From Brachypodius melanocephalos (Eukaryota; Chordata; Aves; Passeriformes; Pycnonotidae), in NCBI GenBank assembly GCA_013398615.1, contig VZSR01001479.1:17756717-17820716 (forward strand): a stretch of DNA of 64,000 bases. Direction: 5' to 3'. Every line of letters begins with the position of its first letter. Position 1 is the stretch's first letter. Shown piece after piece: positions 24,150 to 35,775 of this stretch. The notes beneath the pieces are model-generated. The model was not told where the DNA came from. It saw only the letters and a program-made list of their open reading frames with translations, and ran no database searches. The translations under genes were made by a program, and so were the position numbers.

Positions 24150-24218
24150 GAAAAAAAAAAAGAAAAAAGAAAAGAAAAAAGAAAAGAAAAAAGAAAAAAC
24201 AGACAAAAAGAAAAGAAA
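24150..24218. repeat. AAAAG-type purine tract
   Basis: Poly-A punctuated by single G bases, just downstream of the integrase fossil. It might be an expanded poly-A tail, but nothing ties it firmly to the fossil. The lysine-rich open frames across it are artefacts. Confidence 0.9.
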
Positions 24219-24219
24219 T

Positions 24220-27200
24220 GGATGCTGTTGATGGTGTGTAAGTTTGAGGAATGAGAATATTTCTTTCTTTCATTGATCTCACGATAATATCCATGACATT
24301 GTTGCTGTTGAAAATGAAGGATTGGAAGAGCAAGTGAGAACTGCCATCCCTGTCAGGCAGAAGCCTTCCCTGGACAGGATTGTGCATCTGCCAGAAAGCA
24401 ATAGCTGTAAGTTCAGGGTCATGTAGAAGGGATCTTGTCTTAGTACCTCCACTGCAAAAAAGAGGGGGATAGATGTAGCATTTGTGTATGTACTTCTAGA
24501 TGCCTTTTTTTAGGGTCCCAGATGCTCTGTGAGCATTGCTGTTGTCTGTGTGTGAGCAAATGTAGGTGACAAGGCTGGAGCCCAATTCCCAGGGTGGTGT
24601 CAAATAGGTGATAGTTTGTAATTACGGGGATCAGTTGCTGAACTAAGTGATTTTTCCTGTATTGTATTTGTCCCTCTTTGTCTGATCCAGTGAGTCATTG
24701 TAGTTAGTTTTCGAGGTGTGTTTGGCTGATTGGATTTTTGTTGATATCTCAGCTCTCGTATGTGCTTTGTCACACCTGCTCACCTTGATGACACGGATGA
24801 CTTTTTACTTGTTAGCCCAGAAGAAGTGATGCTGCTGTATGTGGGTGTGAGCAGGCAGCCCTTGTGCCTGTAATCTGGCAGCAAAAGCTGCAACCCAAAC
24901 TCCGACTCAAGCCTCTGCTACTGCCTGACCAGGAGCTGAGTTTCCTCAGATCCTCAGGGAAAAAAGAAGTTAGAAGCAGGGTGGAGGAAATCTTAGAGGA
25001 GTCACTTTCCTGGATACAATTTTTGGCTCTGCTGTGCCACTCCTGTGGATAGCATTTTAATTCCAAGACGAGTTAAATCCAACTGAGCTGTTGCTCTCAT
25101 AAAAATGCTGGCCTGAAAACGCTGCACATAATGACTTGGTTCCTGTTGCTGTCAGTCTATCTTTATGATGTTTTTATTTTAAAGACTTCAGTGTAAGCCA
25201 AGTAGAAAAAAAACCCCCAAAACATAACAACCAGCAACAAATAAACTCACTTTAAATCACAAAACATGTCCAAATCTGTTTGTTTCCTCTGCCCTTCTGC
25301 TTGTGTGAATGGAAGGTGGTGCCATTTGTCTGCCTCAGATGGAGGTTTTGGAGGTGAAGTTGGTGGTTTCAGTGAGGTGATTTCATCAGGATGTGAAGGG
25401 AGAGGGCATAGAAAGGGCAGCCACAGTTTTTGTGTGGTGTCCTGAATTAGTAGTTTACAGTTTTCATGGACATCTGATATGTTTTTCCCCCCACCCCATC
25501 ACCATTAAATTTTCACTCAAGACATTTTTAGTTTTAAACTTCAGTTCAGTTTCCACTTGGTTGCATTGGTGAGCATCTTTTCATCACTGCCTGGTTGCTG
25601 TGGTCACTGCTCTGCTGTCGCTCTCAGGCACTCCCTGAGCTGCTGCTGGAGAACCTGGCAGTAGATCTGTCATCAGAGCACAGAACATCCTGGATTGTGA
25701 ACCCTCTTCAGAAAGTGTGCTGGCTTTGTGCAGTGCCTGGAGACTCAGCTCGCCAGGTAACATGCTGCCAGAGTGGCCAAGCGTTGTAGTCACTGGATTT
25801 TGGATCTGCTTTCTGAGATAGTGTGGGAAGACAGATGGAGATAGTGCTGAAGGCAGTATTGCCCCCAGGTTATTGCTGTGTTAATTACCAAAGAGTGGGA
25901 ACAGCCTTGCCGCCCAGCTGTGGGTGTGATAAAGAGTGAGTTAGCAGGTAGGGGGTTCAGCTGGAGTTTCCTGGCCGTGCTGTGAGGAGGAAGGGACGGG
26001 AGGTCATGCGAGGGACAGGAAGGAGCAAGCCAGAACTGCAGAAAGACACGTGAAGAAGGAGAAAAAGAGCCAGAGCTGCATGGAGCTGCCTATGGGAGGT
26101 TACACAGAAAAGGTATGAGAGACTTCAGGATAACCAGGTGCTGATGCTTGAAGCCTTTGTCAGTGTTGGTTGTACCTCCTCTGTCAAGATGGTTATTTCT
26201 CTACAGGAATTTCTTGCTTCTCTTGGCTTGAAAAGTGTCTGGGCACTTGGATTTCAAATAACGCTACTCTGGAGAACCTGGATTGTGCTTGTGATTATTC
26301 CAGGATAGGATAATTCTTATACTTGAACTACAGAGCTTAACTCTCTGCAAGTCCTGCCCCACTACCATTGGCCAGTTTGGAATAGTGGAAAAAGGAGAGT
26401 TTTCTACCCCAAAAGTTTTTTGGCTCATTTATCTGATATGTGATACCACTCAAATATCCTTTCCTAGTGATTGCAGGCCTGTCTCTCCCTGCTGTCTTGA
26501 AGTGAACTGAGGTAGCTGGCAAGAATTATTTGGATTCCTTTTTTATTTTCTCCATCCTTTGCTTTCCCACAGGACTGTTATGGCAGAATAAGAGGAATTT
26601 TTCCTTTTTGTTGCTTAATTGCACTATGTTTGTTGAAGTTTTTCCTCCTTGCCTTTGTCACCTATGTTTGTTCCCTAACTTTTCTGGTGTCCTTAAAAAG
26701 TGCAGCTAGAAGGAAGGGCCATAAATAGAGCTGGTGTTCAGGATCTCACTTTGTTTTGGAGATAAGGGCCTGCTGGGGGGGAGTCTTTGTCCCATTGTCA
26801 CCACCATCTTCCCATCTGCCTTCTCTCTCTCCTCAGTTCTCATTGCTTCACCTTCAGAATTCTTCCTGAATTCAGTGTGCTTAAAATAATACTTGTTTGA
26901 ACAATAAAAGCTGTATTAAAGGGGTACATTATTTTAAATACACATATTGGCTCTGTGAGAGAGGGGTTTGCAAAGGAAGGGACCGTATGCTTTCGCACAT
27001 AAAATGAGTATGTCAACAAAATCCTGTAAGAGGTCTGCAACTGAAGAAAGCCCTTTTCCCCTGCTTCCTGCATGCTAATTCCAGATACAATGGAAATTCC
27101 TACAGCTGAAGCAGTAGCAAAGAAAACCCGAGCGATGCCTTTGTACTGAGTTGCAACACTGAAGGCAAACAGCAGCTGGAAGCTTGGTTTGATCTTTTTG

Positions 27201-29180
27201 TATGAATAAGATTAGATAGCAGGCACGGTGCTCATAAGGGATGTTTTCCTGACCCTCTTCCACAGAGCTTTTGAACACTTCTGGAGAAGCAGAGAGTGTC
27301 TTCAGCACCTGCTGAAGAAATGGTGACTGGAGAGCTCAGCACAGCAGAGAAACAGCTGAGAAAGACTCAGGTATAATGTGGTCAGATTGCCCTGGTGACC
27401 AGAGAGGATGGACATCTCTCCTGTGTCCGTGTCTCTCCTTCCTTTCTGTTAATGTTTTTTGTGTTTATTTGTACACTTTTGACGTTAAATGTGTCATCTC
27501 ACTGGGGTGAGAACCTGGCCTGGTAGTCATGATGGAGCTGGGGGTCTGGGGGCCAGCTCCTGTGTCTCTTGGGGACTGTGAGTGAGATCAGTTGTGATCT
27601 GAGGCAAGGCTGATGTCTTCCAGGGCTGCTTTTGTAGCCACAGCAGCAATCTCTACTGCAGTGTTTTCTGGTGTGAGCTTTCATCACTGCTTCCATTTTA
27701 AAGCAGGAGTGAGAGAGCAAACTTACTGTCAACTGCTTTGGGGTTTTTTCTTCTGTCTAATAGCTTTTCGAATTCCCAGTGCTCCCTTATCCTGCCTTCC
27801 TTCCTACACACTTCTTTCCAGCTTCACTGTCTTCCTTGTCCAACTAAATGTGTTGGTTTACATACACAAATTCAGTTCATTATATTCCTAACACAGGCAT
27901 TATTGCTGTTGTTGCCTTTATTTTTAAAATGTTTTTATTGCCTCTTTCTTGGGCAAATACATTCCTAGATTGCTTGTCCATCATCTCATCACCCTCCAAG
28001 AGGCTCTAGGTCTGTAGGTGCTTCTGGAGGTGATGTGTCTGCCCTGCCTGGTGAGGTTCAGCTGGGCCAGGGCACCTCTCAGTCCAGTGCTGATGCTGGA
28101 GCAAAGCTGAAACTCAACTTCCACATGTTCCAGGAGAGAATAACCTCCTAAAGACACTGAACTTCCCTAGGTGGAGAAAGAAGCTTTCTCCTCAAGATAC
28201 TTTTGTTCTTGTAGTGTGTGTTGTTGTTTCTTGGGTAACCAGTGAGTAATACAGGCAGATCTGCCCTTCTTCTGCAGCATCTGGGGATGGTCAGGTTGAG
28301 TAGAGATAAGTGCACTCCTTTTCGCTGAAGAAAAGAATTGCATGAGGCTCTCACCTCCTTAAATCATGGAATGACCTTCCTTTTGTTATCTTTCAGGAGT
28401 CTCAGGGATGTGACTCTTCCCCTTTCATAGCCTGTCTGTTCTTCCTCCCCAGCACTTGGAAGCTGTCCCCCGGGAGCGTGCAGCCCCTCGGATGGCAGCA
28501 GCCCGGTGCCTCGGACGAGCAGCGCGGTTGCAGGCGCTGCGGCAAAGGCATCACTCATCCATTTGGGAATAACTGCTTTTGTCTCTGATAATCTGTGAGA
28601 TTTTTCTAGAATCCCTGCCTGGGGAAAGCTGTGACATTTTGCATTGTGTTGGGAGCTCTGTGGCCACCTTCCCAGAAGCTCTTTCTGGGTTTTATGGTCC
28701 TCAAGGAGGATTATGGTACAGTAACTTCCTACTGGGGAAAATCAACACTGTAAACAGGGCAGAGAGGGAGATAGATGTTTGTTTTTAAAGGAGAAAAAGT
28801 TCTGTTTCATTGAGACTGAGCATGCATCTAGTCTGTAGTAACTTTCCATTCCTCTTACATTTTTCTTGGAGATAGCAAGATCCAGAGATTTAAATCTGCA
28901 CCAAAGTAATTGTAGTTGAGGGCTCAATCTGAATCTCAGTGAAAGGACTGACAAAAATTCCTGCTGCCTGGATTGCAGCCTGGTTTAGAGGCCCTGAATC
29001 ATAAAAAGCCTTGTTAATCTCTGATAGCATCTGCAGTAATGGAACAAATCTTAAAAATCAACCAAACTAAACCAAATAAATCAGAAGAAAAATATCCACT
29101 AACAAGTCTGATGTCCATGTTAGTCCTCCTTTGTGGTTTTGGCATTCACCTTTTTTTTTTATACATCTCCAGGTTTTGTG
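24220..29180. other. Intron 1 segment, no gene seen
   Basis: Intronic sequence of mixed composition with no recognised exon, RNA gene or mobile element. Minor features are a T/A-rich stretch near 25140-25260 and a C-run near 25490. A short CpG-bearing stretch at about 28470-28550 is GC-rich but too small to call an island. Confidence 0.5.
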
Positions 29181-29186
29181 TGTTAC

Positions 29187-29690
29187 TTCATGGAATGATT
29201 GAGGTTGGAAGGGACCTGTGGAAGTCATCTGGTCCAGCCCTCTGCTCAAAGCTGAGCTGCTTTGGTGTTAGAAGTTGAGGCAGGATGTTAAATACCTCGT
29301 CCAGATGAACTTTGATCTTCCCTGAGGATGGAGGGTCCACATGCTTTCTGGGCCCTTCTACTGGTGTTTGACCAACTTTGTAGTGAAATAGATTCTGTCC
29401 TCAATTTCCTGTGTTGTGTCTGGTGGATTTTACCCTTCTGTTACTGTGCACCACTGAGGAGAGTCTGACTCTGTGTCCATCTTCCCTCCATCCACCCCTT
29501 CCAAATTAAGCAATAGCAGAAAGTTCTGGTTTTTTCTAAGACTTAAGAAAAAAACCCAAACCAACCAACCAAAGAAACCCACCCACAGTTTTCTCAGCTT
29601 TTCTTCATATACCATATGTTCCACCTGCCTGGCCATTTTGGTGGTCTTTCACTGGACTCGATCCAATATGACATACTGCAAGTGCTGCTT
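29187..29690 (-). mobile_element. CR1 LINE fragment (3' region, minus orientation)
   Basis: The left end reads tggaatgattgaggttggaa then gggacc, followed by a tcatctggtccagccc block. This is the hallmark of the reverse complement of the CR1 3' end. Further right, the blocks at about 29625-29670 (ctggccattttggtgg, then actggactcgatccaatatg) agree with the more internal part of CR1 in the same orientation. A short AAACC-rich low-complexity insert sits near 29545-29585. The copy is 5'-truncated and old, with no coding capacity. CR1 is the dominant LINE of birds and other sauropsids, which supports the organism assignment. Confidence 0.88.
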
Positions 29691-30052
29691 TCTGAAAAAA
29701 AATTCTTTTCTATTTTCTTTCATTGAAGTTGTCTTTGCAACATGGTATTTATGGCCTATGCTCCTCTTTAAAGTTCCTTGATTAACATGCTGTAATTAGC
29801 AGACTCCTGGTGTAGTCTGCTACAGACAAAGAGGGAAACTGAAGATGTGCTGGTAGACACTTGTACATATTCCATGATGTGCCACACAATGTGTGGTGAC
29901 TGTTGTACTTAGTAGTCTTCCATGAGTGTAACATGAAGATTAAACAAATGTGGGGTTAGAGACAGTGGGAAAGGGTATTAAACCCCTTGACCACATCACA
30001 GAGGGTAAAATAGCGTATATACGTACTCACATGTGTGTTTGCATGTATATGT

Positions 30053-30064
30053 TATATATATATA
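30053..30064. repeat. Short TA tract
   Basis: Alternating TA within a TA/TG-rich stretch (about 30015-30070) of intron 1. Confidence 0.75.
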
Positions 30065-33000
30065 TTTATTAGACACACAAGTGATTTTGTAGGGTTGGCC
30101 TTGGGATACCCAGTCTGTTTCCTTGAATAGAAAGCATGGAATGTCCAGCAGATGCCCTGTGCTGTGTGCCAGGTCAAAAGAAGAGAGTCCTGTCCCCAGT
30201 GTGTAGCAGTAAGTGACTGGGTAGGAAGAAGGGTGTGCAGTTTCTCAGGGAAGCTTTATCAAGAGGATGGTGTGAGGTTCTGCTCAGACTGTTTAGTTCG
30301 AAGCCACTTGTGGTGCGTTAATGTGACAGGGGGACCTCATCTCACGTTGAATGCTCCAGGATTTCTTTGTACTTCGAGTTCTCCATGGGTGCCCGGCTGG
30401 TGGCTGTGCTTCACAGCATGATGTGCAGGAGCAGGAAACTGAAGATTGAGTCGTGCTTTCTCTCTTCATTTGACACAATTGTAGGTGGCATGGAGAGTGG
30501 GATGCTGGGGTAGGAAGTAGAAGGAATTATTTTACTCCCACTGAATTTTATCTGGGCAACATGCCCTATCTGAACAGTTGGTCTGGCAGCTTTTTTTCTT
30601 TGATGTGCTTAGTATCTGTGATCTATTTCTTTGTCTCTCCCCTTCTTGTAGGGCCATTCCAAGATTAAAATTAAACAGGCTCTAAACCAGCAAGAAAGGA
30701 TTAGGAAGTTGGGATGGTTCATGTGTTCAGCTGTCAGAAACACAGCACTGAATCTCTGTGAAAGGCAGCATTTTGCTTGTCCCTTTGCTGGTGAAGTCCT
30801 TCAAAGAACAAGATGACTTCTGGTGTCTGTGTAGCCCTCTCTGCATCCAAAATATAGCCCAGGTGTGGTTACACATCCCTGTTGCTACCAACACCAAGTG
30901 AAAGGACTGAGCTGTTGTTGTTATTGTTGTCACTATTATTATGTTAAATTTCTTACACTGAAACCTTGCTACTGACCTCTTGGGTTTGCTGAGAGGGAGT
31001 GTGCAGCTGAGTCTCCATCCTACTTTGAAGGTTTTTATTTCTTTTTAATTGTTTGCATGTGGCTTTTTTGAGGGGGATGTATGGAAATCTTGCTGTTGCT
31101 CCTGAACTATCTGCTCTGAGGGAGCAGTAGCACTGCAGTGTCGCTTGAAAATATTAATGCATGTAAACATTTTTCAAAAGGCATTACATCTTCCTGCACG
31201 TACTTTATTATATTCCCACAAATCTGACTAGATTTGATAGATGGGTAACCAGGGAGCAAGGATGGGGGAAGCATGCTAGAGAGGGAAGGAGGGAAAAGGG
31301 AGTGAAATAAACACAAACCTGCTGTAATTCAAAACAAGGTAAAATCAGATTGTGTGCTTTGGCTAATTTTCTTATTCAGGTATCGATCCAGTGGCTGCTC
31401 CAGAGTCTATTAGCAGTCAGCCAGTGAAAATATTTCCCATCGGGGGCTCTGACCTGAGACGGGGGTGAATCTATAGCAATTTGTTCAAACAGAGGAAAGC
31501 TTTTTCCTCTGATTTGTATTCCAATTTGCACAGCCTACAGAGGTGGGGGGGCTCGTCGTGGGGGTTTACAGGGTGGTGCTTCTCAAGTGGGAATCAAGCT
31601 TGAGCCAGGTAACTGGCTGAAAAAAAAGCCTGATTAAACTCTGAGCTGGGCACTCTCCATGTGCCTCCCTGGGCTGTCTGGGAGCTGCAGCAGGCTTGCC
31701 TGAGAGGGCAGTGGGACAGCTTGCTGCATCCCTCAGCATGGGAGACACAGGACTGACATGGCAAAGCTGCCCTGGGAAGGAGAAAGCTGCCCTTCCTGCA
31801 GCCCTTCAAAGAGATGGGAAGAGAGGGCGAAAGTGATCTCTGCCTCATGCCCATCCCTTCCCTCTATGTGTGGCCCGGAACAGGTTTCCTGTGAGGATGG
31901 CTGGATGGCTCTCTCCACAGCTGGCTTTCAGCCTGATCCAGCTGTGCTCCATAACTGGTTTGACCCCAGTTTGCCTCTGCTGGAGAGGGCAGTGCAGGTG
32001 GTGCTTCTCAAGTTAAGAGCCTGCTACAGGGGTTGCCGGGTCCCAAAGCTTTCTTGGAGTCTGACAGAAGCTGCCTGATAATGAGAAGCTTCAGGTGCCA
32101 GCTTTCACCCAAAGCTGTGCTGAAAGTGCCATAGAGTCGTGGAGCTCCTCTTCTCACTCCTCCCTCTTGGCTGCCTGTTCCATGGCTGCTGTAGAAGTAA
32201 TCTACACAAAGAAAGTCTCAGTATCCCAGATGCTGCAGCCATCAAGAGCTTCCAGAAATCTCAGTGGTGAAAAACGTGATGAGGTTAGCAAGACTCATGG
32301 CTCCCAGTGCCTTTCTGGGTCTGGAGCAGGTCTGGTGCCAACTGCTTCCTGCCACCCCCATGCCAGCTTGGATATCTCCAGGCTCAGAGTTTAGCCTGTC
32401 TGTTGTGGCAGTGAGGCAGTTGTGAAGCTCTGGTTGGAGAGATGTGCAAATGTTTTGGAAAGACCTTTTATGTGCATACAAGCATCCACTCTGCCTCTGA
32501 GGAGGCCACAGGTGTCAGGGCTGTGTCTTGAAATACGTAAGAAGTGTTTTTCACCTCTAAACTTAGCTCCCTGACCAATCTCCTGGTCTTTAAGTCTGCA
32601 CTGAGCTTCCCCATTAATGAGTTACACCACCCTGCCTGTTTTCCATTAATTGCCCGAATGTGGGAGCATGAGTTGGAAAATCTGTTTAGTAAAGGTGGGA
32701 AGAGGGGGAAACCATCCTTTGTATAAAATACAAGGATAAGAGTAGGAGGGAGTAATAGGGTGGGAAAGATGCTGCTTTTAGCTTTCAAAATTAGCTGGAA
32801 TTCTCCTCAGCCTTGTTTATACTTGCTTTAAATTAGTGTTGGTTACAGAAACACTTAGAAGGAGGAAGGAGGCAGGAAGGCAGAAATAAATAATGACTTT
32901 AAATCTTAAATCTGTGCAATTTTTAAACCACAGGTTTATTTTTGACTTGGCCATAATTTTCAGGGAACCAGCCTGAGTACCAGGGAGAGCAGTAACTCCA

Positions 33001-35725
33001 GCATTGAGAAAGAGTGGGAAAGTTTATGAGATTTTAAAGCAGTCAGGTAGATTGTCCCCATGCACATGAGGGGAATGTGCATCGGGACAATGACAGCAGC
33101 ATTTCGTAATATTTAGGAGAGTATTTAACAGCATTGGGGCTGTGGAATGGGCTGATGCTGCTTAGCAGAAGGTTTGTTATGGTGCTGGAGAGGAGGGTTG
33201 GCAGAGAACAGGCTCCTCTGCCCAGCTGGCACAAGGGCGCTGGCTGCTGCGGAAGGGCTGTGTTCCAAAGGGAAGGAGAGCCCCATTCCTCTAGCTTGTA
33301 CCGTGGCTTTCTGGACAAGAGGCTGAGCAGCTGCTGTGCCAGGCTTTCTGAGCAGGCGAGAGGGAGACAATTAAAATCCAAGGTACCACTTGCTTGACAT
33401 GCACCAGTGACTGGCTCCCATTAGGTGCTGCATTTTAAGCCTTTCACGCCGGCTAATTGGTCCAATGCCTGCCCTAAGCGTGACCAGCGCCCCGGGCTGC
33501 AGCAGAAAGGGGGATGGCTCACGAAACAGAGCTGTCAAACTGCAGGTCCATGGCCTTGCTTTGAATGTGTCGCCCTTCCATTCCACTGTCTCCTTCCTCC
33601 CGGGCTGTGGCACAAGCCGTAGGAGGGAACTGAACTGTCTCTGTTAACAGTTAATCTTGCAGTTTTGGTTCCTGTAGCAAAGCAAGCAAGCTGCGCTTTG
33701 GTAGCGTGCTGAGGAGGTGGAACTCAGCTGATATCAGGTCATCTGTCTGCTTCCAAGGGGGGATGTGGTGCACAGCACCGAGCAGCAACCTGACAGGAGA
33801 GGACTGCTGGGATAGCTCCAAGCAGGAAGGCGGTTGGGGACTGCCTTGCCTTGGTTGGAGGGAGAAAATGCTGGGAGTGACCCTTGCTGAGGAAAAGGGG
33901 GATAGGGAGGGATAGTGCTCACAACTTATCATAAGGACTTAGGGAAACTGTTTTCTCCAGTTAACATTTATATTTAAATACTTAATATTTAAAGTTTTGT
34001 AGCGTATATTGTGGAGTATGGCTTGGAAATAACTGCTGGGAAAGTAATATGGGGTGTATATAGAAGCCAAGTGTGTCCCTGGGATGCACAGCACGGTTTG
34101 TGATAGGTCCCCAGAACACCCTCTAAAGCTAGCTCAGGTCATGGCACTGCTTCATGTGCACTGCTCTTTGAAAGGCTTGTCTTCCATTGGTTCAGGTGGT
34201 TCCAGCTACAGCGATTCCTCTAACATGCAGCTAGAATCATGTTACCTTTAAATCATTGTAACCCATTGTATTTCCATTAGAATCTCTCATCAGAGATTTT
34301 GGCTCCCAGCTGGGAGGCTTCCTGCTTCTTCACCAGCCTTGTATCTTCATAAGAGGCATGATTTAGTTATGGGAGGGATTCTGAGCATGGAGGGAAGAAA
34401 AAGGTTGAGAAATGTAATCCAAAGAAACTGAAGGCAATTCTCATGCTGCAGGATAAAACTCGTTCTTTATACCACATCTATTCTTGTCTAAGATACAGAG
34501 CACAGAACTGAGTTTTAACTATTCTCCTGTCTTTCAACAAAATATCATCCCCCTGGTGAGCAGACAGACTTGCTTTTCCCCAGGCAGGTCTGATGCTGCT
34601 CCCTGTTGTTCTCTCTCTGAGAGTAACCTTAATTCTATCCAAACAACTGAAGCAGGCTATTCCTTTTTTTGTTGTTGTTCCTACTCTTTGCCAAATCTAC
34701 CCACTCATTTTCCGGCCTCATTTGGGCTTGGCAGCCAGCAGCATTAGGCAGGAAGGTATTGGAAGGAAAGCAGCATGTATGCCTTCAGCCAGATGAACCT
34801 GGAATTTCTACTTGTCGTGGTGCCCTGAGAAATCCATTTACACACCTGGCTGGTTCCAGTGGCCTCCTTGAGGTGAGTCCTTCCCAGAGCACTCACACAC
34901 CCCAGAAGAATTAACAGCTTAGAATGGGGCTGTGTCTGGGCTAAAACAGTAGGCTATGTCCCTACTGTTTCCCAACCCCCTCAACCCCTGACACCAACCA
35001 TCCCTTAAAGCTACTGAGAATGTGCCTTCCCTGGGTCCCTAACTCATGCTTTTTATGAAGGAGCTGCTGTCATGGTACCTGCCCAGCAGCACCACTGCCA
35101 TGGTTGCATAGGTGAGGGCACTCTGAGCCTTTAGCCAGTAGCTGCCAGGTTGGTTTTGTCACCCCTTCTTTTATCAGCTGCATGATTTAGAACATGGGAT
35201 ATAGCAGAGAATCTCTGATTTGGGAGAAGATGGAAGCATCTCCCAGTGCTTTGGTAGCATCAGTGGGAATGGTGAAGTGCTATCTTGCTCTCTGTGTTGC
35301 TGTGACTCTCCAGCATTGCACTAGCCTTTTGGCTTGGCTGGTTACCCAGAGATTTAAAAAAATCCAGGAATCCCCCAATGGATTTATGTTCTGTTCTAGG
35401 CTTTATGACTATAGAAGGATTTTCATGTCTGATGTGAAATACTATTTAATGTTCCTCCTTCTCCTGCCCTGTTCAAGTGGTGTCTGGTACTGCAACAGAT
35501 CATTAAACTGTGTCTGGGCTCTGCCCCTCACAGGGATGCATTTCTGTGCCAAGTGGGCTGATTTGGGTGAGACAGACCATGAAACAGTCTACAGGTGTCT
35601 AATTGTTCAAGGAAGAAGGAAGCTTGGAAAGGGAGAAGTGATAAAGGTGAATGGGCAAGGATCAGCCTCCAGTTTGAAGGATGTGGCTCAGGTGATGAAT
35701 AGGAGTCGATCACAGGTTGCATGTT

Positions 35726-35775
35726 CTGTAATCTGAAACCCACCAAACTTCTGTAGTCTGAAACCCATGAAGTCT
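35726..35775. repeat. Imperfect direct repeat
   Basis: A block of the form ctgta-tctgaaaccca occurs twice about 25 bases apart, followed by a third partial agtctgaaac. It is a small local duplication. Confidence 0.75.

Noticed and set aside
30152..30421. Cysteine-rich open frame resembling a zinc-finger pattern (CxxC spacing)
   Set aside because: The cysteine pairs do not form a consistent zinc-binding arrangement and no flanking splice sites or homologous family could be named.
33125..33400. GC-richer segment with open frames on both strands and a possible donor (aaggtacc)
   Set aside because: No homologous protein recognised and no matching acceptor.
35194..35736. 180-codon open frame on the + strand
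   Set aside because: No recognisable domain or splice context; a frame of this length is within what six-frame reading of 64 kb can give by chance.
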